Part shown: positions 41,017-49,892 of the stretch, one piece after another
How the letters are laid out: the number at the start of each line of letters is the position of its first letter
Position numbering within the stretch: the first letter of the stretch is position 1
Assembly (NCBI RefSeq): GCF_018100805.1
Contig: NZ_JAGJEA010000002.1
Span: forward strand, 1-64,000
From: Aquimarina sp. MMG016
GTDB lineage: Bacteria; Bacteroidota; Bacteroidia; Flavobacteriales; Flavobacteriaceae
Direction: 5' to 3'
Length of the DNA stretch: 64,000 nt
Notes under the pieces: model-generated
What the model saw: the letters and a program-made list of their open reading frames with translations, nothing else
Told to the model about the DNA's origin: nothing
Databases searched by the model: none
Position numbers and translations under genes: made by a program

Positions 41017-41607
41017 ATGGAAAGAAATAAATCTGTTGAAGAATTTATCAGTAAGAAATCAGAATGGAAGGATGCCCTGGAGAAGCTGAGATCTATAATG
41101 CTCTCTACAGAACTGGTAGAAACTGTAAAATGGGGAATACCAGCTTACACTGTGAATGGTAAAAATGTAGTCGGTATAGGAGCTTTTAAATCATACGTAG
41201 GAATTTGGTTCTATAATGGTGTATTCCTGAAGGATACAGAAAAAAAAATGATTAATGCTCAGGAAGGAAAAACTAAAGGACTTCGACAATGGAGGTTTAA
41301 CTCGGTTCATGAAATAGATGAAAACCTGGTACTTCAATATGTTAAGGAAGCTATACAAAATCAAAAAGAAGGAAAGGAAATCAAACCTGAGAAGTCTAAA
41401 CCTATTGACATACCAGTAGAATTAGCAAATGCTTTAGAGGAGAATTCTGATCTTAAGAAATCATTTGAAGAGCTTACACCCTTTAAACAAAAAGAATACA
41501 TTGAATATATTGCTATGGCAAAACGAGAAGCTACGCGTTTATCAAGATTAGAAAAAAGTGTTCCAATGATATTGGAAGGTATAGGTCTTAACGATAAGTA
41601 TCGTTAA
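41017..41607 (+). CDS. DUF1801/YdeI-family protein
   Basis: 196 residues: DUF1801 domain (about 8-110) with SVEEFISKKSEWKDALEKLR and VKWGIPAYTVNGKNVVGIGA and AFKSYVGIWFYNGVFLKD, then the YdeI bacteriocin-protection segment (VPVELANAL-type IDIPVELANALEEN, FKQKEYIEYIAMAKREATR). YdeI-like proteins are found as a standard pair of domains in Bacteroidota; function is not firmly known. Convergent with the next gene, 6-base gap. Confidence 0.85.
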   Translation: MERNKSVEEFISKKSEWKDALEKLRSIMLSTELVETVKWGIPAYTVNGKNVVGIGAFKSYVGIWFYNGVFLKDTEKKMINAQEGKTKGLRQWRFNSVHEIDENLVLQYVKEAIQNQKEGKEIKPEKSKPIDIPVELANALEENSDLKKSFEELTPFKQKEYIEYIAMAKREATRLSRLEKSVPMILEGIGLNDKYR

Positions 41608-41613
41608 AACTAT

Positions 41614-44154
41614 CTATTCCTTAATAATCTTTAGTGTGTTACCATTTTTTATTTTCAAAAAATATAGACCAACTGAATATTTGGATATATCAAGTGTAGT
41701 ACTTCTTCCTTTATCAATAATTTTACCTGAATTATCAGCCAAGGTCCAATCATTTTCTTTTGGCAATTGCACGATTCCAGTAGTTGGGTTGGGGTAGAGG
41801 TAAACTATTGATTGATTAGGATTATCAGGAATGCTTAGTATATTTTCTGAGAGCCATCGCGCCGTGTTATTAGCGTCGGTATTCCCAGCTCTTGAGAAAT
41901 TACCTCCAACAAATATTTTATCCGATCCATCAACATCAGTTGCAAAGCTTACACTATTAACTTTGATATCAACACCTACGTTTGTATTTGTGCCCATGGC
42001 TTCCCAGCCATTGATTTCACTCCATTTTGCAATATTATTAACAATAATGCGATTACTATTATCAATATTGGCAGTATCAAAAGCTCCTCCAACATATAAA
42101 TTGGTTCCATCGTGGATTAATGTATTCACAATATTATTAACGCCGTTATCCAGAGTTGACCAACTAGAGGTGTTTTTGTTCCATCGAGCAATACGATTTA
42201 CGGTTTGCCCTCCTGCAATTGCAAAATTACCTCCAATAAAAACTTCTGTCGGTGTCACTGCAATCGCTTCTACAAAACCGCTTGTTCCTGAACCTAACGT
42301 TCCCCAATTAGTCCCATTCCAGGTTGCAATTCTATTGGCTGTATTGTCTCCCGCTTCGTCAAAATTTCCACCCACATATAACGTTCCATTATCGTCTAAT
42401 GCCAGAGATCGTATTTCATTATTGGTACCGGATACGGCATTAGTGGCATCTGTTAGCGCAGACCAGGTAGCACCATTCCATACTGCAATGTTTCTTACAG
42501 TGTTTCCGTTTACGGTTTCAAAAACACCACCGACATATAAATTACCACCAGTATCAATTTCTAATGCTGCTACTGGGCCATCTACTCCAGGTCCTAATGC
42601 TGCCCAGGAAACACCATTCCATACCGCTATATTATTAGCAGTTATACCTCCAATTTCTGAAAAAGAACCGCCGGCATAGACGTTACCATTGGCGGCAATT
42701 TCTATAGCATTGATAGTGCCATTAGAACCACTCCCTAATGCACGCCATCCTGAAGATTCGTTCCAAACCGCTATATTATTTGCCGTGATGTTTCCGACTT
42801 GATTAAATGTACCACCGTGATAAACATCGCCATTAGTGTTTGCAGCAATTGCCTGTACTATACCATTTGTAACTCCTTGATTTAGTGTGTTCCATTGCCC
42901 TATTCCATTTACAGTAGTTCCTGAGGGAGCATTAGTACCATCTACTAATTTGTATATCTCTGCATTACTTCCGTAGTCGCTAAAGTATAGTTCACCATCT
43001 TTATCTACTCCAAAAGAAGAAACAAATTCTCCAGAAGTATTAAAGAGTAAAGTGCTATTGGAATCTCCGGTTGTAGGATTATAATCTAATGCCCAGACTC
43101 TACCGCTCACATAGTCACCAAATATGTATTTAGAACTGATATCAGGGTTTAGACTCGTAATCTGCGTACCACGATATACATAACCTCCCGTGATAGAACG
43201 ATCTCCTTGGTTACGATTATAGAAATATACAGGAAAAACGGTAGTTTCAGTAATAGTGACATCACTATTAGCTACAGCATTGGCTTCGAACCTGCTCCAA
43301 CCATAATTCTTCCCCTTTTCGATAATATTTACTTCTTCAAATGCGTTTTGTCCTACATCAGCACCCCATATTCTTCCAGTAACTTCATCAAAAGAAAATT
43401 TCCAGGTATTTCTAATTCCATATACAAAAATTTCATCTAATCCTGTAGTCCCTACTAAAGGATTGTCACTAGGGATTTCATAATTACCATTAGGTAGAAT
43501 TGGGTTAGTTTCTACAGGGTTACTACCATCCAGATCTACATCAATACGCAGAATACTACCAAACGCTGTATTTTTATTTTGTCCGTTACCTTGTGGATCA
43601 TTACCACCACCGCCATCTCCTATAGAAATATACAAGTATCCGTCAGGGCCAAAGGCAATTTTACCACCATTATGATTGCTGTTATTTTGATTTTTGTCAA
43701 ATTGAAAAAGAATTAATTCAGTATCAGGATCTACCAGATCTGGATTAGCAGCAGAAGCAGAAAATCTAGACAATACCATTCTAACCGATATACCGGATAC
43801 TGGGCTATCTGTTGTGTAATACGTATAAAAATATCCATTATCGGTAAATTCAGGGTGAAAGGCTAACCCTAGTAAGCCTACTTCCTGACCGTTTCTGAAA
43901 CGTACTCGATCTGTAATATTAAGAAAAGTGTCTACTTCTGAAGAAAATACATCGCTTTTTCTTGGGAATACTTTGATCCTTCCTCTTTGCTCCACGATAA
44001 ACATTCGATCCGTACCATCCATTGGAGATTGTATCTCTACCGGAAATTCAAAGTCTATGTTAGGAAATGCAGCTTCATACGTAATCTGAGCTTTAGAATT
44101 GATAAAAGAAATCAAAAAAATAAAAACAATGCAGATTTTGGTTAGCGTCTTCAT
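41614..44154 (-). CDS. T9SS-secreted PQQ sugar-dehydrogenase-like protein with propeller repeats
   Basis: An 846-residue secreted protein; signal peptide MKTLTKICIVFIFLISFINS from the ATG at 44154. Residues about 25-410 form a GSDH/sorbosone-dehydrogenase propeller (FIVEQRGRIKVF, GLLGLAFHPEFTDNGYFYTY, IAFGPDGYLYISIGDGGGGN, WGADVGQNAFEEVNIIEKGK). Residues about 420-760 carry eight or so 40-residue repeats of the type NGNVYAGGSF.EIGGITANNIAVWN. The C-terminal 80 residues (PNPTTGIVQLPKEN, YSVGLYFLKIKNGNTLKI) are a type A T9SS sorting domain. Cofactor and substrate are unproven. Confidence 0.85.
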   Translation of the reverse strand: MKTLTKICIVFIFLISFINSKAQITYEAAFPNIDFEFPVEIQSPMDGTDRMFIVEQRGRIKVFPRKSDVFSSEVDTFLNITDRVRFRNGQEVGLLGLAFHPEFTDNGYFYTYYTTDSPVSGISVRMVLSRFSASAANPDLVDPDTELILFQFDKNQNNSNHNGGKIAFGPDGYLYISIGDGGGGNDPQGNGQNKNTAFGSILRIDVDLDGSNPVETNPILPNGNYEIPSDNPLVGTTGLDEIFVYGIRNTWKFSFDEVTGRIWGADVGQNAFEEVNIIEKGKNYGWSRFEANAVANSDVTITETTVFPVYFYNRNQGDRSITGGYVYRGTQITSLNPDISSKYIFGDYVSGRVWALDYNPTTGDSNSTLLFNTSGEFVSSFGVDKDGELYFSDYGSNAEIYKLVDGTNAPSGTTVNGIGQWNTLNQGVTNGIVQAIAANTNGDVYHGGTFNQVGNITANNIAVWNESSGWRALGSGSNGTINAIEIAANGNVYAGGSFSEIGGITANNIAVWNGVSWAALGPGVDGPVAALEIDTGGNLYVGGVFETVNGNTVRNIAVWNGATWSALTDATNAVSGTNNEIRSLALDDNGTLYVGGNFDEAGDNTANRIATWNGTNWGTLGSGTSGFVEAIAVTPTEVFIGGNFAIAGGQTVNRIARWNKNTSSWSTLDNGVNNIVNTLIHDGTNLYVGGAFDTANIDNSNRIIVNNIAKWSEINGWEAMGTNTNVGVDIKVNSVSFATDVDGSDKIFVGGNFSRAGNTDANNTARWLSENILSIPDNPNQSIVYLYPNPTTGIVQLPKENDWTLADNSGKIIDKGRSTTLDISKYSVGLYFLKIKNGNTLKIIKE

Positions 44155-44348
44155 TTGTTGGGGTTTAAGAGTTTGTGTATTATATTTCAAACGAAAAATG
44201 TGTTTCTATAGTATCTTAATTATATGTATAGCTTCTATCTTATCATAATTTTAACTTTAGATTGAACCTTTTTATTTGGGATGTGTATTTATATTGAAGT
44301 ATGCTTTTAATAAGCATAGATTATTTTTCTAAATTAATTACATATAAC

Positions 44349-45542
44349 ATGAGAATTCATAGCGTTTATATCAATAGTCTTATCACTATTGTCCTAGGGT
44401 GTTCAATTGCAATTGCTCAAAAACCTCAAAAACCTCAAAAAATAGAAGGTATTGCTAAAGAAGAAAAACCTGTTTCATATTATCAAGAGCAGTCAGGACT
44501 TTGGAATCAACTCATTAGTAAGGACCCAAGAAATGCTGAGGCTTGGCTTAACTATTACAAGGCGGAGAGAGCTAAATTGCAATTACAGAAACCTGATGTT
44601 TGGGCTAATGATAAAACTGCTTTTTACGAAGCATTGACTCCAATTATTACTAAAGCGAAGAATAGTATAGGTAATTCATTCGAGTACTATTATATAAAAG
44701 GACTTAACACAAGAAGGGATCAATCAATTCAATCCTTAAAAAAAGCATATGCTATTGATTCGGACCGCAGCGAAGTTTATGGTTGGTTATTAGTGCATTA
44801 TATTCAGCTTTTTGATAAAACAAAATGCAGAGAACTAGGTCTTAAAATATTACAGAGCAATATTTATAGTGATGCCAATCTTAAATGGAACTACAATGCG
44901 CTACAATCAGTAGAAAAAAATGGGATAATTGTTACTAACGGAGATATGGATACAGAGCCTAAATGGGCACTTCAATTTGGTGATAATGTAAGAGAAGATG
45001 TATTAGTTGTGAATAAATGGTTGCTGGCTGATAATAAAAATTATAGAGAAGCCATTTTTCAAAAAATAAATATAAATTCTAATCTTAAAAAACGATTAGA
45101 TTTTTCAGGGACACTAGAATATGCTGATTATTTAGCTGTGCAAGTATTGAAAAAATCTGAGAGACCGGTTTATACTTCTTCTGGAACATCGATCCAGTTT
45201 TTTAGGGATCATAATATCGAAAATAAGATGTACTTAGTAGGAAATGCTTTAAAATATTCAGAAAAAAGCTTTGATAATACTGCTGTAATTAAAAAGAATT
45301 TTGAAGAGAAATATTATATGGAATATTTATTTAAAAGTTTTCAGTATCACCCTGAAGATGAAATGGTCAAAGGGCAAATGAATCTAACATATCTACCTGG
45401 TTTGATACATATGAGAGATCATTACAAATCCCAAAAACAAACTGAAAAATACAATCATTATAATGCTTTGATTAATAAAATTGCTATGGATAGCGGAAAG
45501 AAAGATAAGGTGTTAAGTTGGTTTGAGACAAAAACGAAGTAA
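44349..45542 (+). CDS. Secreted TPR-like protein
   Basis: The 397-residue protein starts MRIHSVYINSLITIVLGCSIAIAQ, a signal peptide, which fixes the ATG at 44349. KPQKPQKPQK-type low-complexity follows, then helical repeats (PRNAEAWLNYYKAERAKLQL, QSIQSLKKAYAIDSDRSEVY) over the whole length. A short palindrome, TATGCTT-ttaat-AAGCATA (44300-44318), lies upstream. It is 27 bases before the ECF sigma gene and probably in the same operon. Function unknown. Confidence 0.7.
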   Translation: MRIHSVYINSLITIVLGCSIAIAQKPQKPQKIEGIAKEEKPVSYYQEQSGLWNQLISKDPRNAEAWLNYYKAERAKLQLQKPDVWANDKTAFYEALTPIITKAKNSIGNSFEYYYIKGLNTRRDQSIQSLKKAYAIDSDRSEVYGWLLVHYIQLFDKTKCRELGLKILQSNIYSDANLKWNYNALQSVEKNGIIVTNGDMDTEPKWALQFGDNVREDVLVVNKWLLADNKNYREAIFQKININSNLKKRLDFSGTLEYADYLAVQVLKKSERPVYTSSGTSIQFFRDHNIENKMYLVGNALKYSEKSFDNTAVIKKNFEEKYYMEYLFKSFQYHPEDEMVKGQMNLTYLPGLIHMRDHYKSQKQTEKYNHYNALINKIAMDSGKKDKVLSWFETKTK

Positions 45543-45569
45543 TACATAAGAAATTTAAGTTACTGCCTA

Positions 45570-46127
45570 ATGCCACATTATGCAATAAAAGACCTCTCTG
45601 ATGAAAAGTTAATGGAGCAATTTATTAAAGAAAGAAATCCGGATGTCTTTGTTCAGATTTATAATAGATATTTTGTTTCTTTATCTAAATATATTGGATG
45701 GTTAACACAAGATATCGAACAAGGAAAAGATGTCACACAGCTTGTATTTATCAATTTATACAATACCCCCCAGTTGTATGACCCTGCAAAAAACTTTAAA
45801 ATATGGATATTTACTGTTGCTAAAAATAGATGGAAGAATGAAATACGAAGTCATTCTATACGAAAAAAACATTCAGAATTCGCTTCAGCTTTTTTATCTA
45901 TTGACAATGAAGAAAAAGAGGAGGAGAATATCAATAAACTAGAAAGATCTTTGAAAGTGAAAGAAAAGATGAAACAACTATCTGATCATCATAGAGAAGT
46001 TATTGTATTAAAATATTCTAATAATCTTACGATCAAAGAGATTAGTCAAGTTTTGGATTGTAATGAAGGAACAGTGAAGTCTAGGCTTTACTATGCGTTG
46101 AAAAGTTTAAAGGAATTAATATTATAA
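45570..46127 (+). CDS. ECF sigma factor
   Basis: A 185-residue ECF sigma: region 2 (FIKERNPDVFVQIYNRYFVS, GKDVTQLVFINLYNTPQLYD) and region 4 (HHREVIVLKYSNNLTIKEIS, CNEGTVKSRLYYALKSLKE). The small membrane protein gene starts 4 bases after its stop, the typical place for an anti-sigma factor. The upstream secreted TPR protein may report envelope status. Cytosolic. Confidence 0.9.
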   Translation: MPHYAIKDLSDEKLMEQFIKERNPDVFVQIYNRYFVSLSKYIGWLTQDIEQGKDVTQLVFINLYNTPQLYDPAKNFKIWIFTVAKNRWKNEIRSHSIRKKHSEFASAFLSIDNEEKEEENINKLERSLKVKEKMKQLSDHHREVIVLKYSNNLTIKEISQVLDCNEGTVKSRLYYALKSLKELIL

Positions 46128-46131
46128 GGTA

Positions 46132-46545
46132 ATGGATAAAGAAAATATACCTGAGGAAATATTTGAGCTATTAGCTTTAAAGGATTATGAACAACTTTCT
46201 GTTGAAGAGAGGCAAATAGTAGAAGAATCTATTGGGGCTGATTTGTATAAAGATTTTAAAACTACTGTATTAGAATTTAGGCAAGAGGATAATTTGTTAG
46301 AGCCTAAATTAGAGGAACCGGATTTTATGATAAGAAAACCATCCTTTTTGACAAGGGTTTTACATTATCCTATTCCAGCATATCAAGTGGCTGCTGTATT
46401 TGTGATAATTATCAGCACTTTTTTATGGAGTCAAAATAAGGAAACAAAAGTAGTTTCAACTCCAAATAACTCAAAAGAAATTTTACAAACCGGAACTACT
46501 ATTGACAAAGATTACTATCCAGAAGATCTTGTTTTTAATTTGTAG
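46132..46545 (+). CDS. Small membrane protein, possible anti-sigma factor
   Basis: 137 residues: a cytosolic acidic N-terminus (NIPEEIFELLALKDYEQLSV, about 75 residues), one membrane segment (AYQVAAVFVIIISTFLW, about 82-98), and a 40-residue outer tail. Tight coupling to the ECF sigma gene suggests an anti-sigma factor with unknown family; the ZAS zinc motif (HxxxCxxC) is missing. Confidence 0.6.
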   Translation: MDKENIPEEIFELLALKDYEQLSVEERQIVEESIGADLYKDFKTTVLEFRQEDNLLEPKLEEPDFMIRKPSFLTRVLHYPIPAYQVAAVFVIIISTFLWSQNKETKVVSTPNNSKEILQTGTTIDKDYYPEDLVFNL

Positions 46546-46561
46546 GTATTACTATTTATAA

Positions 46562-46594
46562 TTTAACCACCTTGAGGAATACAAGGTGGTTAAA
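46562..46594. terminator. Bidirectional terminator between ECF locus and M57 gene
   Basis: TTTAACCACCTTG (46562-46574), 7-base loop, CAAGGTGGTTAAA (46582-46594). A 13-bp perfect stem without long T run, in the 78-base convergent gap. Confidence 0.7.
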
Positions 46595-46623
46595 AGTCAA
46601 ACAGGCTAATGTTCTAAAAAACA

Positions 46624-47454
46624 TTAATATAAAAAGTCTAAAGCCGTTTTATCATCGTTATTAAAAGGTCTATCACCTCCATCAGAACAAGCTAACATCC
46701 AAGAACCATCTGCAAGAGAAGCTCCAGAAGGGGTTCCTGGGATTTGGTTAGCTCCAACACCTCCATCTCCTTCATTAGAAGTAGCACCACCGCAGGAAAT
46801 ACTTCTATCAAAGAAATCCGTATGTCTGAAACCAATACAATGTCCCATTTCATGAGATACAATGGTAGCAATTCCTCCAGTATCAAAACCAAGTCTCGAT
46901 AATCTACCATTTAATGAAATTTGATTAAAAGGATCACCTGCATTGGTTGGAAATCCTGCAGACCCTAGAACACCAAAGAATTCAAGGAAAAAGTTCAGCC
47001 TTGTAATTCTTATATCTGCTCCATTAGAAGAATTAACTCTTTGGAAATTAATTTCCAGATTTTCATCGTTGTATCTTTGAATAGCTAGATCCACCCCGGC
47101 AGAAGTAGCACTATTAAACCTAGAGCTAACAAATACTGTTATAGTTCTATTACCATTAGTGCTTACTAGATTATCGGTACTGTACTGTTTTGAAGTAACT
47201 GTAATACCGTCATCTGGTTGATCAGAACTCATGATATCTTTGTAAGAAAGAAAAATATCACCTTCTACAATATAACCGTCTTCAAACTTAATTGGTATCC
47301 AGTCAGTTACATTAAATCCTGAAGATTCAAGTTTTTTTAAAACATCGACCGGTACTTCTTGTAAAGTAGGAATTACTTCCTCTTGTTCCTCACAGGCAAC
47401 AAAAAAAACACTCAACAACAAAGAGAGTGTCACAAACAAATTGAGTTTTTTCAT
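46624..47454 (-). CDS. M57-type zinc metalloprotease lipoprotein
   Basis: The 276-residue protein has a lipobox signal (MKKLNLFVTLSLLLSVFFVAC). The catalytic motif is TIVSHEMGHCIGFRHTDF, HExGHxxGxxH of the dual-action HEIGH (M57) family, with two Zn His, Glu and a third His. The prodomain-like part (residues 25-100, VPVDVLKKLESSGFNV) precedes it. A late Cys pair (RSISCGGATS, WMLACSDGG) may form a disulphide. Secreted, probably surface-bound. Substrate unknown. Confidence 0.88.
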   Translation of the reverse strand: MKKLNLFVTLSLLLSVFFVACEEQEEVIPTLQEVPVDVLKKLESSGFNVTDWIPIKFEDGYIVEGDIFLSYKDIMSSDQPDDGITVTSKQYSTDNLVSTNGNRTITVFVSSRFNSATSAGVDLAIQRYNDENLEINFQRVNSSNGADIRITRLNFFLEFFGVLGSAGFPTNAGDPFNQISLNGRLSRLGFDTGGIATIVSHEMGHCIGFRHTDFFDRSISCGGATSNEGDGGVGANQIPGTPSGASLADGSWMLACSDGGDRPFNNDDKTALDFLY

Positions 47455-47590
47455 AATAATATATTTAAGTTAGAGTAAGTATCTTAAATATAACTTAAAT
47501 ATCACATAATTTCAATCGTAAATACTTAATTATGAATACTTTAAAATTTGTAAGAATCTCTTTCTGAAAAGTTACGGGACTACCTTTTTA

Positions 47591-48250
47591 TTAGATCTTA
47601 TTACTTAACCAGTCCTTAAATTGATAAAAATTCTGAGGCGCAACACCATGTCCTACTGGAAATTCGCTTAGTGAAGTTTGTATCCCTAATCCAGAAAGTT
47701 TTATAGGAGCCTTGCGAGCCCATTCTATGGGAATTACCTGGTCTACACTTCCATGAGAACAATAAATATTAAGAGTATCAAAATTATTGTTATTATATCC
47801 TTCTTTCAGGATATCTTCATTTATATATCCACTTAAAGCAATAACATTCTTTACTTTTTCTGGGTAGGAGAGTGCAACCGAATAACTTAAAATAGTTCCC
47901 TGGCTGAATCCTAATAATGTTACATTATCAGCATCAAGATCATATGCTTGTACAGCTTCATCAATAAAATTAGCAATCTTATCTCTGGATTCTATTGCTT
48001 GCTTATCATCACTAAACTTACCTTGTGGAGCATCAAAATAAATAGCGTACCAGGCATTGCCATAGGGTTGCATAGGATATGGAGCGCGAACAGAAATAAT
48101 AAACAACTCTTCTTGTAGTTCTGAGGCAAAAGAAAATAGATCATTCTCATCACTACCATAGCCATGAAACATAAATAGGGCAGGAGTCTTTTCTTTTTTA
48201 ATGGTTGGCTCCTTGATAATATGATGTAGTGATAACGTTTTGGTCTGCAT
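47591..48250 (-). CDS. Phospholipase/carboxylesterase-type hydrolase
   Basis: A 219-residue cytosolic alpha/beta hydrolase: oxyanion loop FMFHGYGSDENDLFSFASEL, nucleophile GFSQGTILSYSVAL (Ser), Asp in CSHGSVDQVIPIEWA and His in PVGHGVAPQNF. Same branch as carboxylesterase EstB/YpfH, no signal peptide. Last gene of the minus-strand row that starts at the BatA-type gene. Confidence 0.87.
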   Translation of the reverse strand: MQTKTLSLHHIIKEPTIKKEKTPALFMFHGYGSDENDLFSFASELQEELFIISVRAPYPMQPYGNAWYAIYFDAPQGKFSDDKQAIESRDKIANFIDEAVQAYDLDADNVTLLGFSQGTILSYSVALSYPEKVKNVIALSGYINEDILKEGYNNNNFDTLNIYCSHGSVDQVIPIEWARKAPIKLSGLGIQTSLSEFPVGHGVAPQNFYQFKDWLSNKI

Positions 48251-48292
48251 AGTGGTTACTTAATGTTTATATGAGGCTGCGCTTGTCGCGCC

Positions 48293-49102
48293 TTATTTTA
48301 ATTGCAAATGTATGTGATCATCGTGTCTCACTGCCTGGCACCCGTGAAATCGTATTTTGGAGTTTTTCAATCCCAGCCGATTCTTTAGATGAGGTTCGAT
48401 GAAAACTTTACCGATCTGTTGTTGTTTTACAATTGCCAAAAGTAAATCTTTTGTAGCTTTTTCTGAAAGTTTTATGTCTTTGTTTATTTTTCCGAAAGTG
48501 ATATACTTTGCAAAATCATATTGCCAGTATCCTTTTTGTTTACAAGCTTTAATTTGATTGTATTCCCCCTTAATAGGTGCTTCATACACTCCATAACCGC
48601 TTAAAGAAGGTTTTTTGTTGGTAATATTGCCTTCTTGATTTTTGTATATTAATGATATGTCTATTTTCTTTCCATCACTATGACTTAAATGTGGCGGTAA
48701 AGGAAAACCATTGATAAACGGAAAATTAGCATCTAGATAGATGATTTTGATTCTAGGGTTTTGTTTATGAAAGTCTAGTGCTATTTCCTTTAAAGATTCC
48801 TGAAGTTCAGAACTTATATAATTTCGATTCATTAATTTGGTAAAAAAAGTATGCGCTTCTACCAGGTTAGTATCATCTATCTTTTCTCGGCCAAATATTG
48901 GTGCGATATACGGAACGACTAAAAAAGTAAGGGTAAGGTATGCAATAAGAAATATTCCTGCTTTTTTAGCACGATATCGTTTTATATGTTTTTTCACCAA
49001 TAGTTCTACAGCAATATAGACTATTCCACCAATTTGGGTTAGTATGGTCAAGAAAATAAAAAGTAAAAGCTTTAGAATGAACTTAAAAACTTTTTTAAGC
49101 AT
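48293..49102 (-). CDS. Membrane-anchored LAS-type peptidase-like protein
   Basis: The 269-residue protein has two N-terminal membrane segments (KFILKLLLFIFLTILTQIGG, KAGIFLIAYLTLTFLVVPYI). The C-terminal domain carries H141-x6-D148 (LSHSDGKKIDIS) and H260-DD-HIH (H263, H265), the metal pattern of LAS peptidases (M15/M74, e.g. MepA-like endopeptidases on peptidoglycan). No overall match to a named family was recognised; the peptidase role is inferred from the motif. Confidence 0.55.
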   Translation of the reverse strand: MLKKVFKFILKLLLFIFLTILTQIGGIVYIAVELLVKKHIKRYRAKKAGIFLIAYLTLTFLVVPYIAPIFGREKIDDTNLVEAHTFFTKLMNRNYISSELQESLKEIALDFHKQNPRIKIIYLDANFPFINGFPLPPHLSHSDGKKIDISLIYKNQEGNITNKKPSLSGYGVYEAPIKGEYNQIKACKQKGYWQYDFAKYITFGKINKDIKLSEKATKDLLLAIVKQQQIGKVFIEPHLKNRLGLKNSKIRFHGCQAVRHDDHIHLQLK

Positions 49103-49116
49103 GTTTTGATAGGTGT

Positions 49117-49452
49117 TTACTTAATAAATGCAAACCATTTTTGGAATAGAGGCCCAAAGATGGGTAACATTTCTTGTTCTTCTCGTATAGCACTAAATAA
49201 GCCGAATAATATTAGTACTATTTTAAAGATAGAAAAAAAACTATTTAAGGATGAAGAATGAAAAGGACTGATCAAAGTATACATTAAAAAGAATAAAACC
49301 CAAATACCAATTGCTTGACGAATATGAAAGCTAGCAAATTGATTTCTTTTTTCACTATTCATAAAATACGCAATGATAGTACCGATAAAAGTTATGTAAG
49401 CAATAATTGCAGTAGTTTTTCCTTGTTTGATATAGTTTGACTCTAATTTCAT
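49117..49452 (-). CDS. Small membrane protein, paralogue 1 (DUF4870-like)
   Basis: A 111-residue membrane protein with three or four segments (TAIIAYITFIGTIIAYFM, FHIRQAIGIWVLFFLMYTLI, FFSIFKIVLILFGLFSAI). It shares with the next gene the pattern ASFHIRQA.G.W and AIREEQ..P..GPLFQKWF.FIK. Function is unknown; annotated as DUF4870 or import-component type in relatives. Confidence 0.75.
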   Translation of the reverse strand: MKLESNYIKQGKTTAIIAYITFIGTIIAYFMNSEKRNQFASFHIRQAIGIWVLFFLMYTLISPFHSSSLNSFFSIFKIVLILFGLFSAIREEQEMLPIFGPLFQKWFAFIK

Positions 49453-49561
49453 TACGGCTGTTTAATTTAATGATTTGGTTAAGTATGATGTAACTATACA
49501 TAATATGTAGAGCATTCATCAAGAATGTTACATAGGTTTTAAAAAATTACTATTTAAAAGC

Positions 49562-49891
49562 CTATTTAATAAACGTAAACCATTTTTGAAACAAAGGACC
49601 AACAAGAGGTGCAGGTTTCTGTTCTTCGCGTATAGCAGTAACAAAACCAAAAATCCAAAGTGTAAATAAGAATATATAAAAAGCATATGTAATATTCCAA
49701 GAATTAAAAATACTTACTAAAGAACCTAATAAAAAATACATAATCCATAAACCTAATGCTTGACGAATATGAAAACTAGCAAATGCATTTTTCTTTTCAT
49801 TGTTCATATAAAAAGCAACTAATGTTCCTATTATGGTTATGTAAGCAACAATTGCAGCAGTTTTTCCTTGTTTTGCGTAGTCTGATTGCAT
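49562..49891 (-). CDS. Small membrane protein, paralogue 2 (DUF4870-like)
   Basis: A 109-residue membrane protein and tandem paralogue of the gene at 49117-49452: the first 40 residues (KQGKTAAIVAYITIIGTLVA) and last 25 (REEQKPAPLVGPLFQKWFTF) are nearly conserved, the middle differs. Its start codon is 1 base from the stop of the dihydroorotase-like gene, so translation is coupled. Confidence 0.75.
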   Translation of the reverse strand: MQSDYAKQGKTAAIVAYITIIGTLVAFYMNNEKKNAFASFHIRQALGLWIMYFLLGSLVSIFNSWNITYAFYIFLFTLWIFGFVTAIREEQKPAPLVGPLFQKWFTFIK

Positions 49892-49892
49892 G

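Noticed and set aside
41831..42679. Long plus-strand open frame of 282 codons
   Set aside because: It runs antisense to the repeats of the secreted dehydrogenase-like gene; the repeated Pro- and Ser-rich translation is a by-product of that repeat.
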